Shown here piece by piece: positions 27,257-35,067 of a stretch of DNA of 64,000 nucleotides; positions within the stretch are counted from its first letter, which is position 1, and every line of letters begins with the position of its first letter. Under the pieces are notes generated by a model. It made no database searches. It had not been told where the DNA came from and worked only from the letters and a program-made list of their open reading frames with translations. The position numbers and the translations under genes are program-made. The DNA comes from DATATV01 sp035551355 (GTDB taxonomy: Bacteria > Actinomycetota > Actinomycetes > Mycobacteriales > Pseudonocardiaceae), in NCBI GenBank assembly GCA_035551355.1, contig DASZNF010000017.1, forward strand, positions 78,846 through 142,845, in the 5' to 3' direction.

Positions 27257-27991
27257 ATGACCACACTGCTGCGGCTGGACGGGGTGGTCGCCGGATACGA
27301 CGCGGGCGATGTGCTGCGCGGCGTGGACCTCGCTGTGCCGCGGGGCGAGATCGTCTGCCTGATCGGACCGAACGGTGCCGGGAAGTCCACCCTGCTGGCC
27401 ACGGTCAGCGGGCTGCTGCGACCACGCCGGGGCCGGATCCTGTTCGGGGACGAAGCGATCGAGACGTGGTCGCCACGGCGGCGGCTGGGCGAGGGCATCG
27501 TGCACGTGCCGCAGGAACGCAGCCTGTTCCCGGCGATGACGGTGTGGGAGAACCTGCTGATGGGCGGCTACCTGCGCCGGGACACCGCGGCGGTGCGGCG
27601 GCGGGCCGAGGAGGTCGCCGCCCAGTTCCCGATTCTGACCCAGCGCAGACACGCACCGGCCGGGGCGTTGTCCGGCGGCGAGCAGAAGCAGGTCGAGCTG
27701 GCTCGCGCGCTCATGCTCGATCCCACGCTGATCCTGCTCGACGAGCCCTCCATCGGCCTGGCCCCCAAGGCCAGGGCGGCGGTGTTCGCGACGATTCGCG
27801 AACTGGCCACCCAGGGCCGCACCGTGCTGCTGGTGGAGCAGAACGCGCGCTCCGGCCTGGCCATCGCGCAGCACGGTGCGGTGCTGGTCCGCGGTGAGGT
27901 CCGCCGCACCGGGACCGGTGCGGCGCTGCTGGCCGATCCCGAGGTGGGTCGCCTCTACCTGGGCGCGGCGATCCCGGAACGGGCGCCTTAG
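27257..27991 (+). CDS. HAAT ABC ATPase, LivF-like
   Basis: A 244-residue ATPase with Walker A GPNGAGKSTLL, signature LSGGEQKQVE, Walker B LILLDEPSIGLAP and LLVEQNARSGLAIA, all typical of LivF. The ATG at 27257 follows the previous stop by one base; a GTG nine bases earlier is an equal alternative. The gene ends one base from the convergent regulator at 27993. Confidence 0.92.
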   Translation: MTTLLRLDGVVAGYDAGDVLRGVDLAVPRGEIVCLIGPNGAGKSTLLATVSGLLRPRRGRILFGDEAIETWSPRRRLGEGIVHVPQERSLFPAMTVWENLLMGGYLRRDTAAVRRRAEEVAAQFPILTQRRHAPAGALSGGEQKQVELARALMLDPTLILLDEPSIGLAPKARAAVFATIRELATQGRTVLLVEQNARSGLAIAQHGAVLVRGEVRRTGTGAALLADPEVGRLYLGAAIPERAP

Positions 27992-27992
27992 C

Positions 27993-28847
27993 TCAGTGCC
28001 CGGCAACCGCCGGTGGCGCGGCGTTGGCGAGCTGGAGGATCAAGTCGGCTGATTGTCGATCCGGCAACGCCAGGGCGTCCAGCTCACGCACGATCTGTTG
28101 GTATACAACGACATCCGCGTCGCGCTCGCCGAACATGCTCACCGTGTCGTTCTGCACGCACACGGTGGGCTGATGGTCGGCGAAGCCGAACAGCCAGAAC
28201 CGGCCGCCCACCGAAGAAAGCTGGTGTTCCGCGCCGGTGGGCAGGACCCGGATGTCTATGTGGTGCTGCATGATCAGCAATGCCAGATGCATCAGCTGGT
28301 CGCCGCGCACCTCGGGCGGGCCGGGCAGGGTGTGGAGCAACGATTCGGGCAGGTAGAAGGTCCAGTCGCACGGCGTCCGCCGGTACAGCACCTGCTGGCG
28401 GCCCAGCCGGGCCTGAACCTCGTCCGGTCCGTGTAGCCAGCAGGAGAATTCCTGGCTCTGCAACAGATCCGGCACCGAACCGGGATGGTAGACCGCGATG
28501 CTGTCGGCCGTGGTGCAGGTGAAGCGCAGTGGGCTCAGCTCATCCGGGCCGACAGCCCCGTGTGGACAGAGCCACCAGTCGTCGAGGTAACCGTCCGCAA
28601 GGGCGATGAGTGCAGCCTGGTCCGCGCCGACGATTCCGCACACGGCGAGGTAGGTGATCAGGTTCGTGGTCGCGACCCGGCCCGAGCCGGTTTCGATCCG
28701 CGAGATGGTGGTGGCCACCCAGCCCATCCGCCGGGCCATCTGCGGCTGCGTCCAGCCTGCCGCCTCGCGTCGCGCCCGGAGTTGGGCGCCGAGGAAGCGG
28801 CTGCGCGCGGTCGATTTCCGCACCCGGCGGTCCACCCGGCCCGTCAT
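27993..28847 (-). CDS. XRE-family regulator with DUF5753 domain (locus A)
   Basis: A 284-residue protein: N-terminal Cro/C1 helix-turn-helix at about residues 20-72 (LGAQLRARREAAGWTQPQMA, VATTISRIETG) and a DUF5753 domain (YHPGSVPDLLQSQEF, LYRRTPCDWTFYLPESLL, LMIMQHH-type segment, DTVSMFGERDADVVVY). Such Scr1/WhiJ-like regulators act in actinobacterial development and secondary metabolism, usually beside a small DUF397 or similar partner. Here the partner position is taken by a small upstream gene with an ATGA overlap. A second protein of the same class is divergently encoded at 29351. Confidence 0.88.
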   Translation of the reverse strand: MTGRVDRRVRKSTARSRFLGAQLRARREAAGWTQPQMARRMGWVATTISRIETGSGRVATTNLITYLAVCGIVGADQAALIALADGYLDDWWLCPHGAVGPDELSPLRFTCTTADSIAVYHPGSVPDLLQSQEFSCWLHGPDEVQARLGRQQVLYRRTPCDWTFYLPESLLHTLPGPPEVRGDQLMHLALLIMQHHIDIRVLPTGAEHQLSSVGGRFWLFGFADHQPTVCVQNDTVSMFGERDADVVVYQQIVRELDALALPDRQSADLILQLANAAPPAVAGH

Positions 28848-29098
28848 GCGACCAAACCCGTGGGTTCGACGGAGAGGACGGCGGCGCGCAGGGCGGCGCG
28901 GAGTCGACCGATGGCCAGGCCGGGCACAAGGAGAACGCCGGAATGGGAGGCGACGATCACCACGCCGGCCGGGGTGGAGTGGATCTCCAGCCAGGCTCGG
29001 TGGCCGTGCCGATCGCGACAGGGCACGCGGTCGACCGGCGGGGTGGCCCGGACCAGCGGGCCGGTGAGCCGGGAGACGCGGCGGTGCTTCCCCTTCAC
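28844..29098 (-). CDS. small conserved protein coupled to DUF5753 regulator A
   Basis: An 84-residue basic protein (KGKHRRVSRLTGPLVRATPP, then a beta-rich core AWLEIHSTPAGVVIVASHSGVLLVPGLAIGRLRAALRAAV). The core looks like the short beta-helix partner proteins that accompany Scr1-type regulators, but I do not recognise a named domain. GTG at 29098 overlaps the stop of an upstream 17-codon frame; its own stop overlaps the regulator start. It is likely the antagonist or partner of the downstream regulator, by position. Confidence 0.65.
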   Translation of the reverse strand: MKGKHRRVSRLTGPLVRATPPVDRVPCRDRHGHRAWLEIHSTPAGVVIVASHSGVLLVPGLAIGRLRAALRAAVLSVEPTGLVA

Positions 29099-29148
29099 CG
29101 GCCCGCTCCCGGGCGGGCAGCGCGGGCGATCGTTCGCGTTCGTTGCAT
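29095..29148 (-). CDS. possible 17-residue leader peptide
   Basis: ATG at 29148 follows GAGGAG with a five-base spacer, the strongest ribosome site in this locus. The frame encodes a very basic peptide beginning MQRTRTIARAARP, and its TGA overlaps the GTG of the next gene (GTGA). It could serve only to couple translation of the small partner gene, or be a real microprotein. Confidence 0.4.
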   Translation of the reverse strand: MQRTRTIARAARPGAGR

Positions 29149-29214
29149 GGAGGCTCCTCGCCGCCGTGGATGGCTTCGCTCGACCATCCGCCAGCTAGAT
29201 GTGGTCTGATCCTG

Positions 29215-29269
29215 CTTGTGAATTCACCGTTCTAGTCCTAGATTGGCGAGTCGTAGGTGAATTCACAAG
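29215..29269. promoter_or_regulatory. twin GTGAATTCAC operators between divergent DUF5753 loci
   Basis: The perfect palindrome GTGAATTCAC occurs at 29218-29227 and again at 29257-29266, 39 bp apart. The flanks extend the pair into one 14-bp inverted repeat (CTTGTGAATTCACC and its complement). It lies between the leader frame of locus A and the start of regulator B, where it could control both. Confidence 0.7.
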
Positions 29270-29350
29270 GCGAATCCCTCGATCGTGTGATGGTGAACCG
29301 CGGGGTCACTGCGGTAAGCATCAACGGTCTCGATCAGTGAAAGGACCGTG

Positions 29351-30211
29351 ATGGCACCCACCTCTCCCGTCGTCGCCCGCTGGGACCTCGGCCGACGGCT
29401 GAAGGAGAAGCGCGATCTGCTCGGACTGGACGGCCCCGAGGTCCGTCGGCTGACCGGGATCTCGCCCTCCTACCTCAGCGACGTCGAGGGCGGGAAGAAG
29501 AGCATCCCGGCGGCCCGGTTGGACACGCTGGTCGGCGCCTACGAGTTCAGCCGGGACGAGGCGGAGGAGCTGCACCGGCTGCGCGTGCAGGCCGGCGAGC
29601 GGGGCTGGTGGTCGAAGTACACCGCGCTGTTCACGCCGGAGATCCTGCGCATGTTCGGCTACGAGCACGGTGCCGAAGCGGTCTTGAGCTTCAACAACAG
29701 TGTGATCATCGGACTGTTGCAGACCCGCGACTACGCGCAGGCGATGATCGAGAGCGGCAGCCCGAACACCCGGCTGGCCGAATGCGGCCGCCGGGTAGAG
29801 GCCCGGATGATCCGCCAGCGACGCCTCACCGGCGACGATCCGGTCAGGTTGACCGCGGTGCTGAGCGAGGCCGCGCTACGCCAGCGGATCGGCGGGCCTG
29901 ATGTGCTCTTGGCTCAACTGCGCCATCTCGCCGACCTCATCGACGCTCACCCGGACACGCTGGACGTGTTGATCGTGCCGTTCGGCGCGGGCGGGCATCC
30001 CGCGATCGGCGGCAGCTTCCACCTGTTCACCTTCCCGACCTCGGCGCTGCCCAGCCTGGCCTGGCAGGAAACCGTCACCTCGACCGAAATCATCGAGGAC
30101 GCGGTCAAAGTGCGGGAGTACGGCCTTGCGCATGCCGGTGCGGTCAAGGCGGCGCTCAGCAAGAGTGAGTCGCTGGATCTCATCAACGAGGTCGCCACCG
30201 AACTAAACTGA
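29351..30211 (+). CDS. XRE-family regulator with DUF5753 domain (locus B)
   Basis: A 286-residue regulator. The helix-turn-helix (DLGRRLKEKRDLLGLDGPEVRRLTGISPSYLSDVEGG) covers about residues 13-65, followed by WWSKYTALFTPEILRMFGYE and the DUF5753 core (GLLQTRDYAQAM, VEARMIRQRRL, LTAVLSEAALRQRIGG). ATG at 29351 is preferred to the GTG three bases earlier because AAAGGA is correctly spaced. Followed five bases later by a DUF397 gene, the classic partner arrangement. Confidence 0.9.
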   Translation: MAPTSPVVARWDLGRRLKEKRDLLGLDGPEVRRLTGISPSYLSDVEGGKKSIPAARLDTLVGAYEFSRDEAEELHRLRVQAGERGWWSKYTALFTPEILRMFGYEHGAEAVLSFNNSVIIGLLQTRDYAQAMIESGSPNTRLAECGRRVEARMIRQRRLTGDDPVRLTAVLSEAALRQRIGGPDVLLAQLRHLADLIDAHPDTLDVLIVPFGAGGHPAIGGSFHLFTFPTSALPSLAWQETVTSTEIIEDAVKVREYGLAHAGAVKAALSKSESLDLINEVATELN

Positions 30212-30216
30212 CCGCT

Positions 30217-30414
30217 ATGCCTCTCCCCCACCCCACCGGCTGGTTCAAAGCCAGCTATAGCGACAACGCCAACGCCTGCGTCGAGATCCGCTTCGACGAG
30301 GCGATCACCCGCGTGCGGGACAGCAAGAACCCGGCGGGCGGCCACTTCGCCGTCGGCGCGGGCGGATGGGCCGGCTTCGTCGACGCCATGAAGCAGGGCG
30401 TCCTCGACCACTGA
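30217..30414 (+). CDS. DUF397 protein
   Basis: A 65-residue DUF397 protein: GWFKASYSDNANACVEIRF, then VRDSKNPAGGHFAVGAGGWAGFV. Members partner with DUF5753 regulators in a regulator/antagonist pair. TAAACT at 30204-30209 stands seven bases upstream, overlapping the end of the regulator gene, so a separate leaderless transcript is possible in addition to cotranscription. Confidence 0.9.
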   Translation: MPLPHPTGWFKASYSDNANACVEIRFDEAITRVRDSKNPAGGHFAVGAGGWAGFVDAMKQGVLDH

Positions 30415-30421
30415 ATCGGTC

Positions 30422-30841
30422 CTACTGCTCGGCCGACGCCAGCCAGGCGCTGCGCCGCGCGTTCGAGGCGCGGGACAACCACGCGTCCTCGATGACCTCG
30501 GCCAGTTCCTGGCGGGTCAGCTCGGCCAGCCGCGATGCGCGCACCAGCACCGAGAGATGGCCGTCGAAGTGCTTGGTGGTGAAGAACGGGGATCGCTCGT
30601 CCTGCACCAGCGCCCGCTTGTCGGCCTCGGAGGGCACCCAGAACACGATCACGTCCGGATAGCGCTCGCTGGTATCCGGATCGACCGCGTCCGGGCGGGG
30701 ATTGCGGAAGAAGATGAAGCTCTTGCCGCCCACCTGGTAGACCGGCTTGTCCTCGGTGCCGGGGTAGATCTTCACGTGCGGCATGGCCAAGGCGAGCTCG
30801 TGCACATCCTCGACCCGCGCCCGACGCGCTGACGGCGACAT
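30422..30841 (-). CDS. MmcQ/YjbR family protein
   Basis: A 139-residue CyaY-like fold protein of the MmcQ/YjbR family: HELALAMPHVKIYPGTEDKPVYQVGGKSFIFF, then RALVQDERSPFFTTKHFDGHLSVLV. Function is poorly known; DNA binding has been proposed for the family. ATG at 30841 gives the normal family N-terminus, and TAAGCT seven bases upstream suggests a leaderless start. Converges on the DUF397 gene. Confidence 0.85.
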   Translation of the reverse strand: MSPSARRARVEDVHELALAMPHVKIYPGTEDKPVYQVGGKSFIFFRNPRPDAVDPDTSERYPDVIVFWVPSEADKRALVQDERSPFFTTKHFDGHLSVLVRASRLAELTRQELAEVIEDAWLSRASNARRSAWLASAEQ

Positions 30842-31395
30842 ACCGGCCAGCTTATTCGGTTGACCGCGGCCGGACCCGGTGACGAGTGCGGCGTGGTGTC
30901 CGAGGATCGTCCGGCCGAGATGTGTGCGGCGCGCCTGCCGCACCTTCCGCCCCGGAACCCGCGATCTGACAAGCGATCACCAATGATCGCGCCGAGCTAC
31001 CAGGAAACCCCCGCTGACCTCCCAGGATTGGTTGCGGCACAACGGATATACGTCATCGTGACGATGTCTCGGCCGGCCCCCGCGAGCCATGATTGTCCAC
31101 GTACCCGAGAAACCCGGGCCACCCGGAGAAGCAACAGACGGGACACGGACAGGCGATGTATCAGGGAAACGTGGCGGATACGCCGACCTCTCCCCCACGG
31201 TCCCTGCCTCCTCGGCCTCGTCGTCCGCGAAACCGCCGCGATATGGGTGTCGCCGCGGTCTCCCGACCGGATCGGCCCGAGCGGGTATGTGGCGCCGTCG
31301 CGCTACCGGTGTGCTTACGACTGGATCGCACACCGGTGCGCGCGGTGCGAAAGCGTTGCTCCCAGCGGTTCCCCCGACATCGCTGAGAGAAACGA
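30842..31395. other. 554-bp gap without a convincing gene
   Basis: Several frames are open by chance, but none has a ribosome site together with a protein-like sequence. The left end holds the promoter of the MmcQ/YjbR gene. The right end has the pair CGCTGA (31381-31386) and TCAGCG (31396-31401) flanking the stop of the LAL regulator. Confidence 0.6.
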
Positions 31396-34206
31396 TCAGC
31401 GGGAGGCCAGCGCGCGCACGCTGGCCTCCCGTGCTATGTCCGTCCGCGTGCGCACCCGCAGCTTGCCCAGGATGTGCGAGACATGCGTGGCCACCGTGCG
31501 CGGGGACAGGAACAGCTGCTCGGCGATCTGCCGATTCGACATCCCTTCCCGCACCAGTTCGGCCACCACGGTCTCGGCCGGGGTCAGGCTGGCCCAACCG
31601 CTGCTGGCCCGCTGGTGGGTGCCCTGCGGCCCCCGCCGCACCCCATGTCCGCGCAACCGGGCCACCGCCCGCGCCACATGCCAGTCCGCGCCGAGTTCGG
31701 TGTACAACTCCACCGCATGTCCGAGCGCTTCCCGGGCCGCCGCGGTGTCGCCGTCGTCGGCCAATGCCACCGCGGCCGATTCGTAGGCCTTGGCCCGGAA
31801 CAGCGGTTGTCCGGCGTCCTCGTACTCGCCCGCGGCGCGCAGCAAGCGGTCGGCGTCGGCGTCGATCAGGCCGGTGGCAAGGGAGACCGAGGCGATCCGG
31901 TGCGGCACCTCGCTGTCGGTGGCCAGGGTTTCCAGCCGGGCCAACGCATTGCGCGCGGTGCCGGCCGCGCCGGCCAGCACGGCCAGGCGCACGATGTCCG
32001 CCAACAGTTCTTCTGCCTCAAGGCCGTCGCCCGCGGCGGCGAGCAACACGGCCAGTGCGTCGGGCAGGTTCCCGCCCCGCTCGTGCTCCATGCTGTCGGC
32101 CAGGGCCAGCAGCGGCACCATCCGGGCGCCCAGCTGCCGTTCGCTGGTGCGGGCGGTGGCCAGGTGCTGGTGCGCGGTGTCCGGGTCGCCGCGCTGCAGG
32201 TTGATCAGCGCGGCCACGCCGTGGTCGCAGCACACCACCATCGGATGCTTGAGATCGTCGGCGAGCAGATCCACCTCGACCAGTGCGTCGTCCCAGTCGC
32301 CCCGGTCGTAGAGCAGCTGGCCCAGCGCGCTTTGCGCCTGCGCCATGCGCACCACGTGCCCACTGCGGTCGGCCAGTTCGCGGGCTTCCCGGGCGGCGTC
32401 CACCGCCTCGGTCACCTCGTCCAGGCTGGCCAGCGTGACCGCGCGGTTGATCTGCAGCAACAGCCGCAGATCCGTGGTCGTCGGGCCCGGCCGCAGCACA
32501 TCCTTGGCCTGGTCGAACAGCGGCAGCGCCTCGCGCATCTGCCGGTGCTCCATGGCCACGATGGTGCGCACGTGCAGCGCCCAGCCCGCGGCCAGCGAGT
32601 CGCCGGTGTCCCGGGCCTCGGTCAGCGCGGTGCGGGCCATCTCGTCGGCGGCGTTGCGGTCGCCGAGGTTCCAGTGCGTGCGGGCCAGCAGGGCGCGCAG
32701 CCGGGCCCGGGACGCGGCGTCACAGGCCGGTTCGGCCAGTGCGGCTTCCAGTTCGGGCACCGATTCCGCGGCGCGGCCGGTCATGGCCCGGCACTGGAAC
32801 AGGGTCCAGTGCAGTTCGGTCAGGCAGCCGGTGTCGGCGACCGGGCCCATCGCGGTCCGGCACACCTCCTCCGCGCGATCGAGTCTGCCCGCCCGGTACA
32901 GCGCGTCGGCCAGCCGGCAGACCAGCAGCGGATCGGGGTCGGCCTCGGCCGGTTCGACCACCCGGTCCAGCAGCCGGGCCGCCGCGTCGGGCGCCTTGCT
33001 GACCAGGGAGGCTCCGTTGGCCGACAACCAGTCCAGCACCCAGCGGTCGGGTCGGCGGTCGAAGCCGGCCTGCGGGTCGAACGCGGCGATCAGCTGCCGG
33101 GCCACGTCGTCCATGGGCGCGCCCCGCTCGACCAGGGCGTGGCCGATCTCGGCGTGCCAGGCGGCCCGCACGGTCATCGGCATGCCCTCGTACAGCGCGG
33201 CGCGCACCAGCGGATGCCGGAAAGACAGGCGGGTGCCGGTTTCGATCAGCACCCCGGCCACGGTGGCCTGGTCCAGCACCGGGATCAGGTCGGCCATCCG
33301 GCGGTGCAGCGCGGTGGCCAGGTTGGTCGCGGTGAACCGCATGCCCAGCAGGGCCGCGGCCCGCAGCACCAGGTGCGCGTCGCCGGACAGGAAACCCAGC
33401 CGGTGTTCGATGGCCGCGGACAGCGAGCCGGGCACCTGCGCGGCCTGCACCTCGACCACCCCGGAGGGCCGCACGGCCAGGCCGCCATCGCGATGCAGGG
33501 TGGAGATCAGTTCGGTGACATAGAGCGGATTCCCGGCCGCGCCTTCGGCCATTGTGGACAGATCGGCCGACGGACGGCCACCGGTCAACTCGCCGACCAG
33601 CTCGGCCACCGCGGCACCGGACAGCGGGCCCAGCCGCAGCGTGTCCACCGCGCTCCGATCGTCCTGCAGCACAAGGACATCGTCGCCCTGGCTGGGTGGA
33701 CGGGTGGTGCCGATCAGCAGCAGCGGGAGGTGGGCGGCCAGTTTGGCCAGCCGGTGCCAGATGGCCACGGTCGCCCGGTCGGCCCAGTGCAGGTCGTCCA
33801 GCACCAGGATGGCAGGCCCGCGGACGCACTCCTCGTCTACCAGCCCGATGATCCGCTCCCCCGCGGCGGCCACCAGTTCGGTGGCCGAGGTGTGCAGATC
33901 ACCGTGCAGCAATCGGGTGATGGCGGCCCGCTCCGGATCCTCGCTGGCGTCGTCGACGTCCAGCGCGTCCAGCAGCGGCATCAGTGGCAGATCGCTGGCA
34001 AGTTCGTCCCCCGCTCCGTGGAAGACCTGGCAGTCGTGCGCGATCGCGGGCGAACTCACGAACTGCACGAGTGCTGTCTTACCGATGCCTGGTTCGCCTT
34101 CGATCAGTACGGCTGCGCCATTACCGGCGCGCGTCGCCGCGATCCGATCTACGAGCCAGACCAGTTCCTCGTCCCGGCCGAAAAGATGACCAATGCTGAA
34201 GGCCAC
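31396..34206 (-). CDS. LAL-type LuxR regulator with AAA ATPase domain
   Basis: A 936-residue large ATP-binding LuxR regulator (MalT/SARP-associated LAL class). The N-terminal AAA domain has Walker A LIEGEPGIGKTALVQ at about residue 36 and Walker B AILVLDDLHWADRA near residue 140; the middle is alpha-helical TPR-like; the C-terminal LuxR helix-turn-helix is LTPAETVVAELVREGMSNRQIAEQLFLSPRTVATHVSHIL. LAL proteins activate secondary metabolism or sugar catabolism in response to a ligand. GTG at 34206 has no good ribosome site, so the start is uncertain. It is divergent from a tiny secreted-peptide gene across an AT-rich gap. Confidence 0.92.
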   Translation of the reverse strand: MAFSIGHLFGRDEELVWLVDRIAATRAGNGAAVLIEGEPGIGKTALVQFVSSPAIAHDCQVFHGAGDELASDLPLMPLLDALDVDDASEDPERAAITRLLHGDLHTSATELVAAAGERIIGLVDEECVRGPAILVLDDLHWADRATVAIWHRLAKLAAHLPLLLIGTTRPPSQGDDVLVLQDDRSAVDTLRLGPLSGAAVAELVGELTGGRPSADLSTMAEGAAGNPLYVTELISTLHRDGGLAVRPSGVVEVQAAQVPGSLSAAIEHRLGFLSGDAHLVLRAAALLGMRFTATNLATALHRRMADLIPVLDQATVAGVLIETGTRLSFRHPLVRAALYEGMPMTVRAAWHAEIGHALVERGAPMDDVARQLIAAFDPQAGFDRRPDRWVLDWLSANGASLVSKAPDAAARLLDRVVEPAEADPDPLLVCRLADALYRAGRLDRAEEVCRTAMGPVADTGCLTELHWTLFQCRAMTGRAAESVPELEAALAEPACDAASRARLRALLARTHWNLGDRNAADEMARTALTEARDTGDSLAAGWALHVRTIVAMEHRQMREALPLFDQAKDVLRPGPTTTDLRLLLQINRAVTLASLDEVTEAVDAAREARELADRSGHVVRMAQAQSALGQLLYDRGDWDDALVEVDLLADDLKHPMVVCCDHGVAALINLQRGDPDTAHQHLATARTSERQLGARMVPLLALADSMEHERGGNLPDALAVLLAAAGDGLEAEELLADIVRLAVLAGAAGTARNALARLETLATDSEVPHRIASVSLATGLIDADADRLLRAAGEYEDAGQPLFRAKAYESAAVALADDGDTAAAREALGHAVELYTELGADWHVARAVARLRGHGVRRGPQGTHQRASSGWASLTPAETVVAELVREGMSNRQIAEQLFLSPRTVATHVSHILGKLRVRTRTDIAREASVRALASR
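31401..31430 (-). terminator. stem-loop inside the 3' end of the LAL gene
   Basis: GGGAGGCCAGCG (31401-31412) and CGCTGGCCTCCC (31419-31430) form a perfect 12-bp stem with a six-base loop. It lies in the last ten codons of the regulator, just before its stop, so the terminator-like structure is itself coding. Confidence 0.55.
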
Positions 34207-34371
34207 CAGAGGAGGCTACTCCACCACATCAACATAAACAACAGGTATCCACTCAATAACCAATCGGCCGCAAATAATAACACTCCGTATTCAAACCTTT
34301 TTCCTATATTCACCGTTTCATTACAAACTTTCAGGCTGTCGCATGTCACCCTGAAGTGTGCTCCCCCGTTA

Positions 34372-34389
34372 AACGAACGGCGGTTCGTT
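34372..34389. promoter_or_regulatory. inverted repeat upstream of the secreted peptide gene
   Basis: AACGAAC (34372-34378) and GTTCGTT (34383-34389) with a four-base spacer lie 20 bases before the peptide start codon, overlapping the likely promoter or 5' leader. It may be an operator or an RNA hairpin covering the approach to the ribosome site. Confidence 0.5.
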
Positions 34390-34409
34390 ATACCCAAACG
34401 GAGGCACAG

Positions 34410-34565
34410 ATGAAGGTCGGCAAAATTGCCGCAGCGATTGTCGCTCTGACACTCGGCGGCGTACTCATCACCACCACAACCGCGGTCGCTCAGGCCGCAC
34501 CGTCCACCGCCGCAGCCGCCGCGACCAGCACGGTCGGCACGGACAGCGGGATGCCGTACGATTAA
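34410..34565 (+). CDS. 51-residue secreted peptide, unknown function
   Basis: ATG at 34410 has GGAGG with a five-base spacer. The product starts MKVGKIAAAIVALTLGG and ends a signal peptide near AVAQAA (about residue 29), leaving a mature peptide of roughly 22 residues: Ala/Ser/Thr-rich with the C-terminus VGTDSGMPYD. There are no Cys residues. The upstream inverted repeat, AT-rich promoter region and strong 11-bp hairpin after the stop show a dedicated transcription unit. Its position opposite a ligand-responsive LAL regulator suggests a signalling peptide or pheromone precursor; this is conjecture. Confidence 0.7.
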   Translation: MKVGKIAAAIVALTLGGVLITTTTAVAQAAPSTAAAAATSTVGTDSGMPYD

Positions 34566-34589
34566 TCTCCCGTGACGGCTCCGCAGTGT

Positions 34590-34621
34590 CAATCCGTAAC
34601 GGGGCGCCACGTTACGGATTG
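34590..34621 (+). terminator. strong stem-loop after the secreted peptide gene
   Basis: CAATCCGTAAC (34590-34600) pairs perfectly with GTTACGGATTG (34611-34621) across a ten-base loop, 25 bases after the peptide stop. No U-tract follows, typical of actinobacterial terminators. Confidence 0.8.
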
Positions 34622-35067
34622 CGCGGATCGGTTGATGAGTTTTTCGGCCCGTTATTGATCGCGGGTCGACAAGAAAGGCTTGCCTTCATTTTTCGTTTTA
34701 TTCAATCCGGCCCCAGGCCGTGATAATCCGTCCGCCTCGGACTTTGTCGATCGTGACTGTGCGTGTTTTTGCTGCCCACGTACCCTGTGAGCCACCGAGG
34801 AACCCCGGACAAACCACCGAGGATTATTACGAAACCGCCCAGGTAGGTAATCTTGCGGCCACCCCGTCGTAGGGCGTAGTTCCGGTCGGTAACGCCGTCA
34901 TTCGCCGTGGTTTTTCCGGTGATGCGCTCGGCCACCGAGGTATCACCTCACCAACCGTGGCCGGATTTGTCTACAATTAGCGCATTCCGGTGGCATTCGG
35001 CGGCGGTGCTCACCCGGTTGGCCGGTCGAACCGCGACGGCCGGCTGCACGCAGTACGATCCGCGGTC
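34622..35067. other. 446-bp gap without a convincing gene
   Basis: No frame here combines a start signal and a protein-like sequence. The motif CCACCGAGG occurs at 34792, 34814 and 34932, the first two 22 bp apart, with a 7/9 match at 34835. The right end carries TACGAT (35054-35059), a -10 candidate for the VOC gene. Confidence 0.6.

Noticed and set aside
30860..31395. Possible gene in the gap before the LAL regulator
   Set aside because: The open frames are Arg/Pro-rich, lack ribosome sites and show no protein-like pattern.
31474..34413. Plus-strand open frame of about 980 codons
   Set aside because: Antisense to the LAL regulator, Gln/Gly/Arg-rich, no ribosome site, no recognisable domain.
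34702..34935. 77-codon minus-strand frame with a short hydrophobic stretch
   Set aside because: No ribosome site and no family resemblance; the hydrophobic stretch is too short to be convincing alone.
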